A stretch of 64,000 bases of DNA from Nocardioides silvaticus. GTDB taxonomy: Bacteria > Actinomycetota > Actinomycetes > Propionibacteriales > Nocardioidaceae. The stretch lies in NCBI RefSeq assembly GCF_003160695.1, contig NZ_QGDD01000002.1, positions 62,001-126,000 on the forward strand, written 5' to 3'. A model generated the notes under the pieces. The model searched no databases, was not told where the DNA came from, and was given only the letters and a program-made list of their open reading frames with translations. Both the position numbers and the translations under genes were made by a program. The first letter of the stretch is position 1, and each line of letters opens with the position of its first letter. Of the stretch, positions 43,892-53,117 are shown piece by piece.

Positions 43892-45814
43892 TCACACCTC
43901 CACCTTGATCATCCGGCTCATCCAGAAGCCTCCAATGGCGAGCCAGAGGGTCGCGCCGAACAGCATCGCGATCCCTAAAGGCTCGTTGAACAGCGGCATG
44001 ACGAACTCCCGGTTGGTCAGGAGCTGGAAAACGAGAAAGCCAGGCGGAAGGGCGATCAGGATGATCGCCGAGAGCTTGCCCTCCGCGGCGAGCGCGTTGA
44101 CTTGGCGCCTGAGATAGGCGCGCTCGCGCATCGTCGCGGCGACCGTGGTGAGCAGCTCGGCGAGGTTGCCGCCAACCTGGCGCTGGATCCGGATTGCCAT
44201 CACGACCCACTTGAAGTCGTCGCTGTCGAACCGATCGGCGACCCCGTCGAAGGCGTCCTCGAGCTCGACCCCGATACGGGACTCGACGAGCACGCGCTTG
44301 AACTCCGACGCGACGGGCTCCGGACCCTCACGCGTGATCGTGTCGACGGACTGCGCCAGCGAAAGACCCGCTGAAAGCGAACCGGCCATCAGTTGCAGTG
44401 ACTCCGGCAGCGCGGCACTGAAGGCCTTGCGGCGCCTGCTTGCCTTGAACGAGAGGTACAGACCAGGGACGAAGTAGCCCGCCAGAACGAACAGGATGCC
44501 GACGATGAGATTCCCACGACCGATGAGCAGGCCGAGCATGCCCGCCCCCGCAGTGACGCCGACTTGAACGAGCACCCACTCGGAAGGCTTGAAGCTGCTG
44601 CCAGCAGCCGCCAACCGCGTCGCCATCTTGTTCTCGAGGTCCTTGTTGCGCTCCAGCACGCCGGCCGCGGCGGCCTTCGCGTGGGTGAGCACGGGCTCGG
44701 AGGCAGGGGACTCCGCCTCGACCACGCGTCCGGTCGACCGCGAGTAGGCGCTGACCCGTTCGGCGATCGTCATCGGCTGCGGTTTGCCCGGCACCAGCAG
44801 CACGGCGACGGACACGAGGCCGACGCCGAACACCGCGATGCCGAGGTAAAGCGCCCAGCTCGGGACCTGCCAGCCGTTGTCGGGGTTGACCGGCGCGACC
44901 GTCGGGCCGGACTCCTCATCGGGTGCGTCGAGGATCTTGGCGAACGCGCTGGCGACCAGGCTGCCGCCCGGCGTCGGCAGCGTGATGCTGACCGTCGCCT
45001 CTTCGGCCTCGAAGCCGTCGGGAAGGGGTGCGGTCACCAGGATCTGATGAGCCAGCACTTCTGCCTCGGCCGCGAACGTGTCGGCGAGCGCGCCTCCGTC
45101 GGATGCGATCACCGAGCCCTGGCCGGCAGTCGCCAGCTCGGTGAGCGCGGCCACTGCCTTCGGCTTGCCCTGCTGGTCCAGCGAGACGACGTCGACCAAA
45201 GTCGCGGTCGCCTCGATCGCGGCGGTCACGTCGTCGAGCGGTGTTTCACCAGTGTCGGCGCCGTCCGACAGGACGAGGATCGAGCGCTGGCCCTCTTCTC
45301 CCGCCAGGTCCACGGCCGCGCGGACACCGTCGTAGAGGAGAGTCCCCTTGTCGAGGGCGAGGCCGTCGACGACCGCTTGAGCCGCGGCGCGGTCGGTCGT
45401 GGGTTCGAGAGGGGTTGTCACCGTGCCGTCAAACGTGACGATGCCCACCGCGACGTCGTCGGGGACGGACTGGAGGAAGATCGTCGCCGCGTCCCTCGCC
45501 GCCTCGAACCGGCCGTTGCGGGACATGGACTCGCTGGTGTCGATCGCGAGCACGGTCGTGCGCTCGACGGTGGCGTCCGAACCGGTCGGCGTTGCGGCTG
45601 TGTCGAGGGTGTCGCTGTCGAGCGTGCCAGTAACACCCGCCAGGTCGACGTCGACGTCGGCGGGGATGCTGACAAGGACGCGGAGGCCGTCGTCGGTCGC
45701 CTCGACGTGGGCGATCGTCGGCTCCTCGTCCGCCGACCAAGCCGTCGAGGGCGCCAAGGCCACGACGACCAGCGCCGCGAGCAGCGACCCGAGTGCGAGC
45801 AGGTAGCGCCTCAT
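43892..45814 (-). CDS. TadB fused to an extracellular von Willebrand factor A domain
   Basis: 640 residues. A signal peptide (residues 1-27) leads to a VWA domain (about 85-260) with the MIDAS sequence D92-T-S94-E-S96 in LAIDTSESMS and the later conserved SDGADTGETP. A helix near 315-340 crosses the membrane, and the C-terminal half (about 395-640) is a T2SSF platform domain (PESLQLMAGSLSAGLSLAQS, IRIQRQVGGNLAELLTTVA). TadB normally lacks any VWA domain. The fusion places a metal-dependent adhesion module outside, attached to the pilus motor platform. It overlaps tadA by ATGA. Confidence 0.92.
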   Translation of the reverse strand: MRRYLLALGSLLAALVVVALAPSTAWSADEEPTIAHVEATDDGLRVLVSIPADVDVDLAGVTGTLDSDTLDTAATPTGSDATVERTTVLAIDTSESMSRNGRFEAARDAATIFLQSVPDDVAVGIVTFDGTVTTPLEPTTDRAAAQAVVDGLALDKGTLLYDGVRAAVDLAGEEGQRSILVLSDGADTGETPLDDVTAAIEATATLVDVVSLDQQGKPKAVAALTELATAGQGSVIASDGGALADTFAAEAEVLAHQILVTAPLPDGFEAEEATVSITLPTPGGSLVASAFAKILDAPDEESGPTVAPVNPDNGWQVPSWALYLGIAVFGVGLVSVAVLLVPGKPQPMTIAERVSAYSRSTGRVVEAESPASEPVLTHAKAAAAGVLERNKDLENKMATRLAAAGSSFKPSEWVLVQVGVTAGAGMLGLLIGRGNLIVGILFVLAGYFVPGLYLSFKASRRRKAFSAALPESLQLMAGSLSAGLSLAQSVDTITREGPEPVASEFKRVLVESRIGVELEDAFDGVADRFDSDDFKWVVMAIRIQRQVGGNLAELLTTVAATMRERAYLRRQVNALAAEGKLSAIILIALPPGFLVFQLLTNREFVMPLFNEPLGIAMLFGATLWLAIGGFWMSRMIKVEV

Positions 45815-47340
45815 GGGCGATCCAGCCGGAAGAGAGCCGGGTCGATCGCCACGTTGGCGTAGGCGAGCTTCTCGACGAACTTCGGGCGCAGGCCGGTGCT
45901 CCGCAGCCGGCCGAGCACCCGACCGTTCTCGTCGAACCCGGCAGAGTTGTCGAAGACGAACACGTCCTGCAGGGTGATCACGTCGCCCTCCATCCGCTCC
46001 ACCTCGGTGATGTGGGTGATCCGGCGCGAGCCGTCCTTGAACCGCGATTGGTGGACGATGAGATCGACGGCCGAGGCGACCTGTTCGCGGATGGCGCGCA
46101 TCGGCAGGTCCATGCCCGCCATCAGCACCATCGTCTCCATGCGGGCCAGCGTGTCGCGCGGGCCGTTGGAGTGCAGGGTGCAGATCGACCCGTCGTGGCC
46201 GGTGTTCATCGCCTGCAGCATGTCGAGTGCGGACGCGTCGCGAACCTCGCCGACGACGATGCGGTCGGGCCGCATGCGCAGGCTGTTCTTCACCAGGTCG
46301 CGGATGGTGACTGCGCCCTTCCCCTCGATGTTCGCCGGCCGCGACTCGAGCCGCACGACGTGGTCCTGGTGCAGCTGCAGCTCGGCCGCGTCCTCGATGG
46401 TCACGATCCGCTCGTCGGACGGGATGAACGACGACAGGACGTTGAGCGTCGTCGTCTTCCCGGCCCCGGTCCCGCCGGACACGATGATGTTGAGCCGGCC
46501 CCGCACGCAGGCCTCGAGGAAGTCCGCGGTCTGCCTGCTGAGCGACCCGAAGGTGATCAGGTCGTCAACCGTCAGAGGGTCGGCCGCGAACTTCCGGATG
46601 GTCAGTGCCGAGCCGTCGAGGGCCAGCGGCGGCACGATCGCGTTGACGCGGCTGCCGTCGGGGAGCCGGGCGTCCACCATCGGGCTGGACTCGTCGACGC
46701 GGCGCCCGATGCGCGAGACGATCTTGTCGATCGTCCGGCGGAGGTGCGCCTCGTCGGCGAAGTGTGCCTCGGCCTTGGTCAGCCGGCCGCTCTTCTCCAG
46801 CCAGACGTCGTTGTAGCCGTTGACCATGACCTCGGAGACCTCGGGGTCGCGGAGGTAGGGGTCGATCGGGCCGTAGCCGAGGATGTCGTCGCTGATCTCC
46901 TGGGTGACCCGGGCCCGGTCGCTGTTGCTGAGCGGCCGGTCCTGGGCGGCGAGCACCTCGGCGAGGACCGAGCGGACTCGCTGCTCGAGCTCGGACTGGT
47001 CCATCTCCGCGTCGTAGAGGTGCGGCCCGAGCTCGCGGAGCAGCTCGGCGTGGACGCGCGTTTTGAGTTCCTCGATCCGGTCCGCCTCCGAGTTGGCCAG
47101 GGCGCGTCGCTGGGCCGAGCGGTTGTCGGTGGTGGCGGCGGAGACGGCGGTGCGCTGGGTGAGCGGTCCGGGCGCCGGCTTGGCCGGCGTCGAGGCGTCA
47201 GGCGTCGGGGGCGCGACCGTCAGGTCGGCGCCGGAGGGGACGGAGGTCTCGGGCCGCTTCGGGTCGGTCGGGTGGGGCTCGCCCGCGTGCTTGCCGGCCT
47301 CGCGCCGGGCCGCCTCGAGTCGTTCGGAAAGACTGGCCAT
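45811..47340 (-). CDS. tadA: Tad/Flp pilus secretion ATPase (CpaF)
   Basis: 509 residues of the VirB11/GspE-like family that powers Flp pilus assembly. A Pro/Ala-rich N-terminal 95 residues precede the N-domain (RHSVLAEVLAA-type region, DDILGYGPIDPYLRDPEVSE). Walker A is GGTGAGKTTTLN with K295, then the Asp box VTIEDAAELQL, Walker B RPDRIVVGEVRD and the His box TGHDGSICTLHSN. ATG at 47340 with GGAGGAG upstream. Placed between tadZ (2-base gap) and tadB (ATGA overlap). Confidence 0.95.
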   Translation of the reverse strand: MASLSERLEAARREAGKHAGEPHPTDPKRPETSVPSGADLTVAPPTPDASTPAKPAPGPLTQRTAVSAATTDNRSAQRRALANSEADRIEELKTRVHAELLRELGPHLYDAEMDQSELEQRVRSVLAEVLAAQDRPLSNSDRARVTQEISDDILGYGPIDPYLRDPEVSEVMVNGYNDVWLEKSGRLTKAEAHFADEAHLRRTIDKIVSRIGRRVDESSPMVDARLPDGSRVNAIVPPLALDGSALTIRKFAADPLTVDDLITFGSLSRQTADFLEACVRGRLNIIVSGGTGAGKTTTLNVLSSFIPSDERIVTIEDAAELQLHQDHVVRLESRPANIEGKGAVTIRDLVKNSLRMRPDRIVVGEVRDASALDMLQAMNTGHDGSICTLHSNGPRDTLARMETMVLMAGMDLPMRAIREQVASAVDLIVHQSRFKDGSRRITHITEVERMEGDVITLQDVFVFDNSAGFDENGRVLGRLRSTGLRPKFVEKLAYANVAIDPALFRLDRP

Positions 47341-47342
47341 GT

Positions 47343-48527
47343 TCAGCTCCTCCCTCGGCGGAACAGGCTCCGCGACGGCGGAGCGGCGTCGGCTCCATGC
47401 ATGCCTGCGCTCGGCGCCGCGACCGGCTCGCCCGTGACGGTGGCCGCGAGCCGGCTGAACGCCCGGCTGGCCGGGTGCTGGGGCTGCGCGGTGACGATCG
47501 GCGTGCCGGCGTTGGTCATCGCGACGATGTCCATCGCGCTCTGGACCTCGGCAGAGACCGGCATGCCAAGGATGTTCTCGACCTTGTCGACACCGATACC
47601 GACCTCGGCGTCCGCGCGGTTGAGCAGCAGGTGCCGGTGACCGCGCGCGATGTTGAGCATGTCCATCGTCTCGAGCGCGACCTTGACGTTCTTCAGCGTC
47701 GGGACGTCGAGCGTGGCGACGACGACGCACTCGTCGGTCTCATCCAGCGCGGTCAGGGTGGCGTCGTCGAAGGACGGCGAGGTGTCGACGACGACGTAGT
47801 CGAAGCCGTCGCGGAGCGACCGCAGGATCCGCGAGATCAGCAGCGGGGTGACCCGCTCGCGGACGTCCGGGTGCGCGGGCGCGGCCAGCACCTGGAGCGA
47901 GTCCTCGTGCCGGGTCAGCAACCCCTCGAGCATCGCCAGGTCGATCGCCTCCTCGGAGCCCACAGCCTGCTCGATCGAGTGGGTGGGGAACAGCTGCATG
48001 GTGATCGCGACGTCGCCGAAGGCGAGGTCGAGGTCGACCAGGCACACCTTGCGCGCGCCCTTGTCGGCGAGCGCGAGCGCCAGGTTGACCGACGAGGTCG
48101 TCTTGCCCACGCCGCCCTTGGGGGAGAACACCGTGACGATGCGCCCCATCTGCCGTGCGCCACCCGGGCCGCGCAGCGCGAGGTAGAGCTGGTGCGCGCG
48201 CTCGACCGCCTTGGTCAGGCCCTTCTCGTCGTCGGCCGCAACCACGTCGCGGACGCCGGCGTGCATGGCCCGCGTGAGCGTCTCGGTGTCGAACGAGTGG
48301 CGGAGGAGGACCACGCTGACCGTGGGCTTGGCGATCCGGAGGTCCTCGGCGTAGGAGAGGGCGAGGTCGAGCGGGAGCGACGGGCCGAGCGCCACGACGT
48401 ACTCGTCGCTGTGCTGGTCCAGCCACACATACATCCGGTCGGCTGCCGCGACGGCGTGGGAGCCGGCGGGCATCGCCCGGAGCAGGGACGGGACGACCGA
48501 GCTGTCGGTCTCGACAAGGACGGGCAT
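47343..48527 (-). CDS. tadZ: TadZ/CpaE-like pilus localisation ATPase
   Basis: 394 residues. An N-terminal atypical receiver-like domain (about residues 1-115; no clear phospho-aspartate) is followed by a ParA/MinD ATPase domain with the deviant Walker A KGGVGKTT at 137-144, DLDLAFGDVA, and VVVDTSPSFDDATL. CpaE/TadZ proteins mark the pole or site where the pilus machine is built. The C-terminal tail is Ala/Pro/Arg-rich. Ten bases separate it from cpaB and two from tadA, so all are one operon. Confidence 0.9.
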   Translation of the reverse strand: MPVLVETDSSVVPSLLRAMPAGSHAVAAADRMYVWLDQHSDEYVVALGPSLPLDLALSYAEDLRIAKPTVSVVLLRHSFDTETLTRAMHAGVRDVVAADDEKGLTKAVERAHQLYLALRGPGGARQMGRIVTVFSPKGGVGKTTSSVNLALALADKGARKVCLVDLDLAFGDVAITMQLFPTHSIEQAVGSEEAIDLAMLEGLLTRHEDSLQVLAAPAHPDVRERVTPLLISRILRSLRDGFDYVVVDTSPSFDDATLTALDETDECVVVATLDVPTLKNVKVALETMDMLNIARGHRHLLLNRADAEVGIGVDKVENILGMPVSAEVQSAMDIVAMTNAGTPIVTAQPQHPASRAFSRLAATVTGEPVAAPSAGMHGADAAPPSRSLFRRGRS

Positions 48528-48537
48528 GGTGAGGTCC

Positions 48538-49275
48538 TCAGTCCTTGTAGAGGTTCTCGACGTCGACGCCGTCGTCGCTCTTCACGACGCTGGCCTCGTT
48601 GAGGAGGGCGGCAGAGAGCTCACCGGACTTCTCCGCGAACCGGACCTTCTCGGCCTGGTTCTGGGTGACGGCGATGGTGAGCAGCTGCTGGATCCCGGTG
48701 TCCGCCTCTTCCTCGCCGGACGCGGTGTCGGTGATCGTGGAGGCGTCGCCCGCCGCCAGCACGGTGACCCGCTCCAGCAAGGTGCGGGTGACGATGGGCG
48801 ACTGGGTGGCCCGGTCGATGAGCGTCGAGATGATGGCGACCTCGGCGCCCGGACGGACGAAGTAGCCGACCCGGCCCGCGTCCTCGACGGCGATCGAGAT
48901 CGCGATCTTGCCCTCGGGGATCGGCAGCGTGACGTCGGCCTCGACCTCGTCGGAGCCACCGAACTTGTCCGCGATCAGCTGCTCGTTGGGGTAGATGGTC
49001 GTGAGCGCGACCGAGCCCTCGTAGGCATCGGCCTCGTCGCTGGCGCCGTCGAGGACGGTGGCCTTGGTGACGTCGGCGAGCTCGAACTTCCCGCTCTCGA
49101 GCGCGTCGTCGAAGCTCTCACCGGGGTTGATCTTCGCCTTGGCGACGAGCACCTCGGTGGTGTCGTACTTGTCCGCGGCGCGCTGGTCGGCGCCCTTCGC
49201 GTACACGAAGACGAGTGCCACGCCGAGCACCGCGACAACCGCGGCGACGGCGAGCAGAAGCTTGCGTCGGTCCAT
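48538..49275 (-). CDS. cpaB: Flp pilus assembly protein CpaB/RcpC
   Basis: 245 residues with an N-terminal membrane anchor (KLLLAVAAVVAVLGVALVFV), a SAF domain (EVLVAKAKINPGESFDDAL...LIADKFGG) and the RcpC domain (about residues 105-230). In actinobacteria with no outer membrane secretin it likely acts as a wall-side collar of the pilus. First gene of the operon, with about 230 bases of upstream sequence that hold the shared 16-base element. No strong Shine-Dalgarno is obvious before ATG (GGGAGGG about 15 bases away). Confidence 0.9.
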   Translation of the reverse strand: MDRRKLLLAVAAVVAVLGVALVFVYAKGADQRAADKYDTTEVLVAKAKINPGESFDDALESGKFELADVTKATVLDGASDEADAYEGSVALTTIYPNEQLIADKFGGSDEVEADVTLPIPEGKIAISIAVEDAGRVGYFVRPGAEVAIISTLIDRATQSPIVTRTLLERVTVLAAGDASTITDTASGEEEADTGIQQLLTIAVTQNQAEKVRFAEKSGELSAALLNEASVVKSDDGVDVENLYKD

Positions 49276-49454
49276 CTAAGAGCCCTCCCGCTCCCCATGC
49301 CGGTGAAGGCGGCACCGCGCCGCACGCTCCCCGGTCTTTGCTCTGTCCCAGCTCGGCGTGCACCCCTCCATCGGCAGCACCGAGCCCTCGGAGGCTATCC
49401 GAGAAAAACCGGCACCCGTGAGCGAAAACGGAGACTCCGACCGAACGTTCGGGG

Positions 49455-49470
49455 GTCCTAGTCACATCGG
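49455..49470. promoter_or_regulatory. 16-base element shared with the flp upstream region (cpaB side)
   Basis: GTCCTAGTCACATCGG on the plus strand, exactly the reverse complement of 40696-40711. It lies about 180 bases upstream of the cpaB start within the 230-base gap between cpaB and the acyl-CoA ligase. An AACGTT-centred palindrome (CCGAACGTTCGG, 49441-49452) is next to it, and a possible operon -10, GATAGCCT on the minus strand, lies near 49395. Confidence 0.5.
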
Positions 49471-49505
49471 GTCAGACAGTGATCCGATCGAACCACCGCG
49501 ACGGC

Positions 49506-51302
49506 TCAGACCTCGTAGAGCGCGGCGATCTCGTCTCGGCACTCGCGCAGGACGACGTTGCGCTTGAGCTTGAGGCTGGGGGTCAGCTGCCCGCCCTCCT
49601 CGGTCCAGTCGTAGGGGAGGATCTCGAACTTCCGGATCGCCTCGGCCTTCGACACCGCCAGGTTGGCGTCGTCGACTGCCTCCTGCACGGCCTGACGGAG
49701 GTCCTCGTCGTCGACGAGGTCGGGGAGCTCCCCGGACTTGCCGTGCTGCTCGAGCCAGGCCGGGAGCGCGTCGGTGTCGATGGTCACCAGAGCCGCGATG
49801 AACGGCTGGCCGTCCCCGACCACGAGGCACTGGCTCACCAGCGCGTGCGCGCGGACCCGGTCCTCGAGCACTGCAGGCGCGACGTTCTTGCCGCCGGCGG
49901 TCACGAGGATCTCTTTCTTGCGGCCCGTGATCCTCACGAAGCCCTCGTCGTCGACCTCACCGACGTCACCGGTGTGGAACCACCCGTCGCCGTCGATGGC
50001 GTCGGCGGTCGCCTCCGGGTTGGCCCAGTAGCCGCTGAACACCTGGCCGCCCTTGAACACCAGCTCGCCGTCGTCGGTGACGCGGACGGAGGTGCCGGGG
50101 AGCGGTCGGCCGACGGTGCCGATCTTGAGCGCCTCGGGCTGGTTCACGGTCAGGGCCGCCGTGGTCTCGGTGAGGCCGTAGCCCTCGAGCACGGTGAGGC
50201 CGATGCCGCGGTAGAAGTGGCCGAGGCGCTCGCCGAGGGGCGCACCGCCGGAGACCGCGAACTCGCACCTCCCGCCGAGGGCGTCGCGGAGCTTGCCGTA
50301 GACCAGCCGCGAGAAGACGGCGTGCTGCGCCCGCACGCGCACCGGGACCTTGCCCGCGTCCAGCCCACGGGAGTAGGCGATCGCCACGTCGGCGGCCCGG
50401 TCGAAGATCTTGCCCTTGCCGTCGGCGGTGGCGTTCTGCGACGCGGTGTTGAACACCTTCTCGAACACGCGCGGCACGGCGAGGATGAAGGTGGGCTGGA
50501 AGCTCTGGAGCTGGGGGAGCAGGTTCTTGATGTCCGCGCTGTGCCCGAGCCGGGCACGCGCCTTGACCGCTCCGATCTGGATGATCCTTGCGAAGACGTG
50601 CGCGAGCGGGAGGAAGAGGAGCGTCGAGGCGTCCTCCGAGTCGAACAGCTCCTCCAGCTCGGCGACGGCGACGGTCAGCTCGGTCTGGAAGTTGTCATGG
50701 GTGATCATGCAGCCTTTCGGGCGACCGGTCGTGCCCGAGGTGTAGATGAGCGTCGCCAGGTCGCCCGGCCCCGCCGTCGTACGACGCTTCTCCAGCTCGT
50801 CGTCCGCGACGTCGGCGCCGAGGCGCGTCAGCACGTCGACGGCGTTGTCGCCGAAGGACCAGAGGTGGTGGAGCTCGGACAGCCCGCTCCGGACGGCAGT
50901 GACCTTCGCGACGTGTCCGGCGTCCTCCGCGACGACCGCCTTGGTCCCCGAGTCGCCGAGGATCCACGCGACCTGCTCCTCCGAGGAGCTCTCGTAGATC
51001 GGCACCGTCACCGCGCCGGCGAACCAGATGGCGTAGTCGAGCAGCGTCCACTCGTAACGCGTCCGGGAGATGAGGGCGACCCGGTCGCCCGGCTCGATGC
51101 CCGCCGCGACGAGGCCCTTGGCCACGCCGCTGACCTCGGCGAGGAACGCGGCGGCGGTCACGTCGTCCCAGCCGTCGTCCCCGGCCGCGGGGCGGCCGAA
51201 GACGACCGCGTCGGGCGCCTCGGCGGCGTTGCGGACGACGTCGTCGGTCAGGTTGCCGCTGGCCGGGATCTCGACCGTCGGGGGAGTGGAGTACTCGCGC
51301 AA
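49506..51302 (-). CDS. Long-chain acyl-CoA synthetase (AMP-forming)
   Basis: A 598-residue ANL-family ligase that activates fatty acids through acyl-AMP. The P-loop-like LIYTSGTTGRPKGCM, GYGLTETTAALTVNQP, the hinge GWFHTGDVGEVDDEGFVRI and the C-terminal core ITGRKKEILVTAGGKNVAP are all present. It resembles the FadD15-type long-chain enzymes of actinobacteria. The start is the TTG at 51302, which is preceded by GGAGGAG at good spacing; longer readings would run into the divergent SRPBCC gene. Next to a lipid-binding-type SRPBCC protein, which is a common actinobacterial neighbourhood. Confidence 0.92.
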   Translation of the reverse strand: MREYSTPPTVEIPASGNLTDDVVRNAAEAPDAVVFGRPAAGDDGWDDVTAAAFLAEVSGVAKGLVAAGIEPGDRVALISRTRYEWTLLDYAIWFAGAVTVPIYESSSEEQVAWILGDSGTKAVVAEDAGHVAKVTAVRSGLSELHHLWSFGDNAVDVLTRLGADVADDELEKRRTTAGPGDLATLIYTSGTTGRPKGCMITHDNFQTELTVAVAELEELFDSEDASTLLFLPLAHVFARIIQIGAVKARARLGHSADIKNLLPQLQSFQPTFILAVPRVFEKVFNTASQNATADGKGKIFDRAADVAIAYSRGLDAGKVPVRVRAQHAVFSRLVYGKLRDALGGRCEFAVSGGAPLGERLGHFYRGIGLTVLEGYGLTETTAALTVNQPEALKIGTVGRPLPGTSVRVTDDGELVFKGGQVFSGYWANPEATADAIDGDGWFHTGDVGEVDDEGFVRITGRKKEILVTAGGKNVAPAVLEDRVRAHALVSQCLVVGDGQPFIAALVTIDTDALPAWLEQHGKSGELPDLVDDEDLRQAVQEAVDDANLAVSKAEAIRKFEILPYDWTEEGGQLTPSLKLKRNVVLRECRDEIAALYEV

Positions 51303-51402
51303 GCTGGCTCCTCCGCGGTGGTGGGTGACGTGCGTGACTGGGGGACCGCACGGCAGGTTACCGCCGCACGGGGGTGCTGCGCTGATCCGGTAGCCTGCCG
51401 CC

Positions 51403-51861
51403 ATGGCCGAGCAGACGTCCTCGTCGATCGTCGTCGACGCCCCCGCCGCGGACGTGATGGCGGTCATCGCCGACTTCCCCGCCTACCCGGAGTGGGCCAA
51501 GGGCGTGACGGTGGCCGACGTCCGCGAGTCCTTCGACGAGGCGGACCCCGAGGCGCGCGGCCGCGCCAAGGAGGTCTACTTCGCCCTCGACGTCGCCCCG
51601 ATCAAGGACGAGTACACGCTCTCCTACACCTGGAGCGGCGACCGTCAGGTCACCTGGACCCTCGTGCAGGGGAAGATGCTGCGCTCCCTCGACGGTGCCT
51701 ACGTGCTCGACGAGGTGGCGCCGGGACGCACCGAGGTGACCTACCGCCTCGCCCTCGACGTCTCGATCCCCCTGATCGGGATGCTGAAGCGCAAGGGCGA
51801 GAAGATCTTGATCGACACCGCGTTGAAGGGTCTCAAGAAGCGCGTCGAGTCGGGCTCCTGA
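51403..51861 (+). CDS. SRPBCC family (START-like) protein
   Basis: 152 residues with the helix-grip fold pattern of polyketide cyclase/START-like proteins: SSSIVVDAPAADVMAVIADF at the N-terminus, FPAYPEWAKGVTVADV, and the C-terminal long helix MLKRKGEKILIDTALKGLKK. Such proteins bind hydrophobic ligands. TAGCCT ends six bases before the ATG, suggesting a leaderless message. Divergent from the acyl-CoA ligase and 23 bases upstream of the ArsA-type ATPase; the four-gene run to glcK is conserved in many actinobacteria. Confidence 0.85.
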   Translation: MAEQTSSSIVVDAPAADVMAVIADFPAYPEWAKGVTVADVRESFDEADPEARGRAKEVYFALDVAPIKDEYTLSYTWSGDRQVTWTLVQGKMLRSLDGAYVLDEVAPGRTEVTYRLALDVSIPLIGMLKRKGEKILIDTALKGLKKRVESGS

Positions 51862-51884
51862 GCGCCCGGCAGCGGAGCTCAGGC

Positions 51885-53117
51885 GTGCGCATCGTCCTCT
51901 TCACGGGAAAGGGCGGCGTCGGCAAGTCGACCGTCGCCGCCGGCACGGCCGCGCTCGCCGCCGCGGCGGGGCACCGGACATTGGTGCTGTCCACCGACGC
52001 GGCGCACTCCCTCGCCGACGCCTACGGCGTCGCGACCCGCTCGACCGCCGAGGGACCCGCGCCCATCGGCGCCGAGCCGACCGAGATCGCGGACCGGCTG
52101 TTCGTGCAGCAGGTCGACGCCCAGCTGCGCTTCGAGCAGTCCTGGGCCGACATCCAGCGCTACCTGCTCTCGGTCCTCGACGCAGCCGGGATGGATCCGG
52201 TCGCTGCCGAGGAGATGACGGTCATCCCCGGTGCCGAGGAGGTCCTCGCGCTCCTCGAGCTGCGCCTGCACGCGCGCTCCGGGCAGTGGGACGTCATCGT
52301 CGTCGACTGCGCCCCGACTGCGGAAACGCTCCGGCTGCTCGCGCTGCCGGAGGCGCTGGGCTGGTACATGGAGCGGCTGCTGCCGATCCAGCGCCGCCTG
52401 GTCAAGGCGCTGCGGCCGGTGCTCACCCGGGCCGCCGGGGTTCCGATGCCCGGTGACAGCGTCTTCGACGCGATCACCCGGCTGCACGCCGAGCTCGACG
52501 AGGTGCACGCGCTGCTCTCCGGGCCGGACGCCTCGGTCCGGCTGGTGCTGACCCCGGAGAACGTCGTCCTCGCCGAGGCGCGCCGGGCCTACACGAGCCT
52601 CTCCCTCTTCGGCTACCGGGTCGACGGCGTCATCGCCAACCGGGTCTTCCCTGCCGGCGACGGCGACGCCTGGCGCGCCGGGTGGGTCGACGCCCAGCAG
52701 ACGGTCCTCAAGGAGGTCGACCAGTCGTTCGCGGGGCTGCCGGCCTGGCGCTCGGAGTACTGGTCGGCCGAGCCGGTCGGCGTACCCGCCCTGACCGACC
52801 TCGCCACGCGGCTGTACGGCGACGACGACCCGTTGGCCGTGCCGGAGGGCGACGGCCCGTTCCGGGTGACCCGCGACGACGCCGGCGCAGCGGTGGTCCA
52901 CCTGGCACTGCCGTTCGTCACCCGTGCCGAGGTCGGCCTCGCCCGGAACGGAGACGAGCTCGTGGTCACCGTAGGCTCCTCCCGCCGGCTGCTCACGCTC
53001 CCTGCCGGGCTCGCGCGGCTCCGGGTCGCCGGGGCCCGGGTCGAGGACGGTGAGCTGCAGGTGCGGTTCCGGGAGTCGGAGCCGACCACAGGACCGGACG
53101 AGGGAGGGGCGACGTGA
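51885..53117 (+). CDS. ArsA/GET3-family ATPase
   Basis: 410 residues, one ATPase unit with the deviant Walker A GKGGVGKST (residues 8-16), switch-type STDAAHSLADAYG and DCAPTAETLRLL. The C-terminal about 110 residues form a beta-rich domain (VVHLALPFVTRAEVGLARNG) like the small alpha-crystallin-type domain seen in other bacterial ArsA homologues. No arsB or arsenical regulator is near, so arsenite pumping is unlikely; protein targeting or lipid-linked roles are possible. GTG start with CGGAG upstream; overlaps the next gene by GTGA. Confidence 0.88.
   Translation: MRIVLFTGKGGVGKSTVAAGTAALAAAAGHRTLVLSTDAAHSLADAYGVATRSTAEGPAPIGAEPTEIADRLFVQQVDAQLRFEQSWADIQRYLLSVLDAAGMDPVAAEEMTVIPGAEEVLALLELRLHARSGQWDVIVVDCAPTAETLRLLALPEALGWYMERLLPIQRRLVKALRPVLTRAAGVPMPGDSVFDAITRLHAELDEVHALLSGPDASVRLVLTPENVVLAEARRAYTSLSLFGYRVDGVIANRVFPAGDGDAWRAGWVDAQQTVLKEVDQSFAGLPAWRSEYWSAEPVGVPALTDLATRLYGDDDPLAVPEGDGPFRVTRDDAGAAVVHLALPFVTRAEVGLARNGDELVVTVGSSRRLLTLPAGLARLRVAGARVEDGELQVRFRESEPTTGPDEGGAT

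Noticed and set aside
49479..51884. Extension of the ArsA-type ATPase frame upstream of 51885
   Set aside because: The frame is open, but upstream of the GTG at 51885 it runs through the SRPBCC gene and antisense to the acyl-CoA ligase; the P-loop begins seven residues after the chosen start.
51885..53117. Arsenic resistance function for the ArsA-like ATPase
   Set aside because: No arsB, arsC, arsD or arsR is present, and only one ATPase unit with an extra C-terminal domain is seen.
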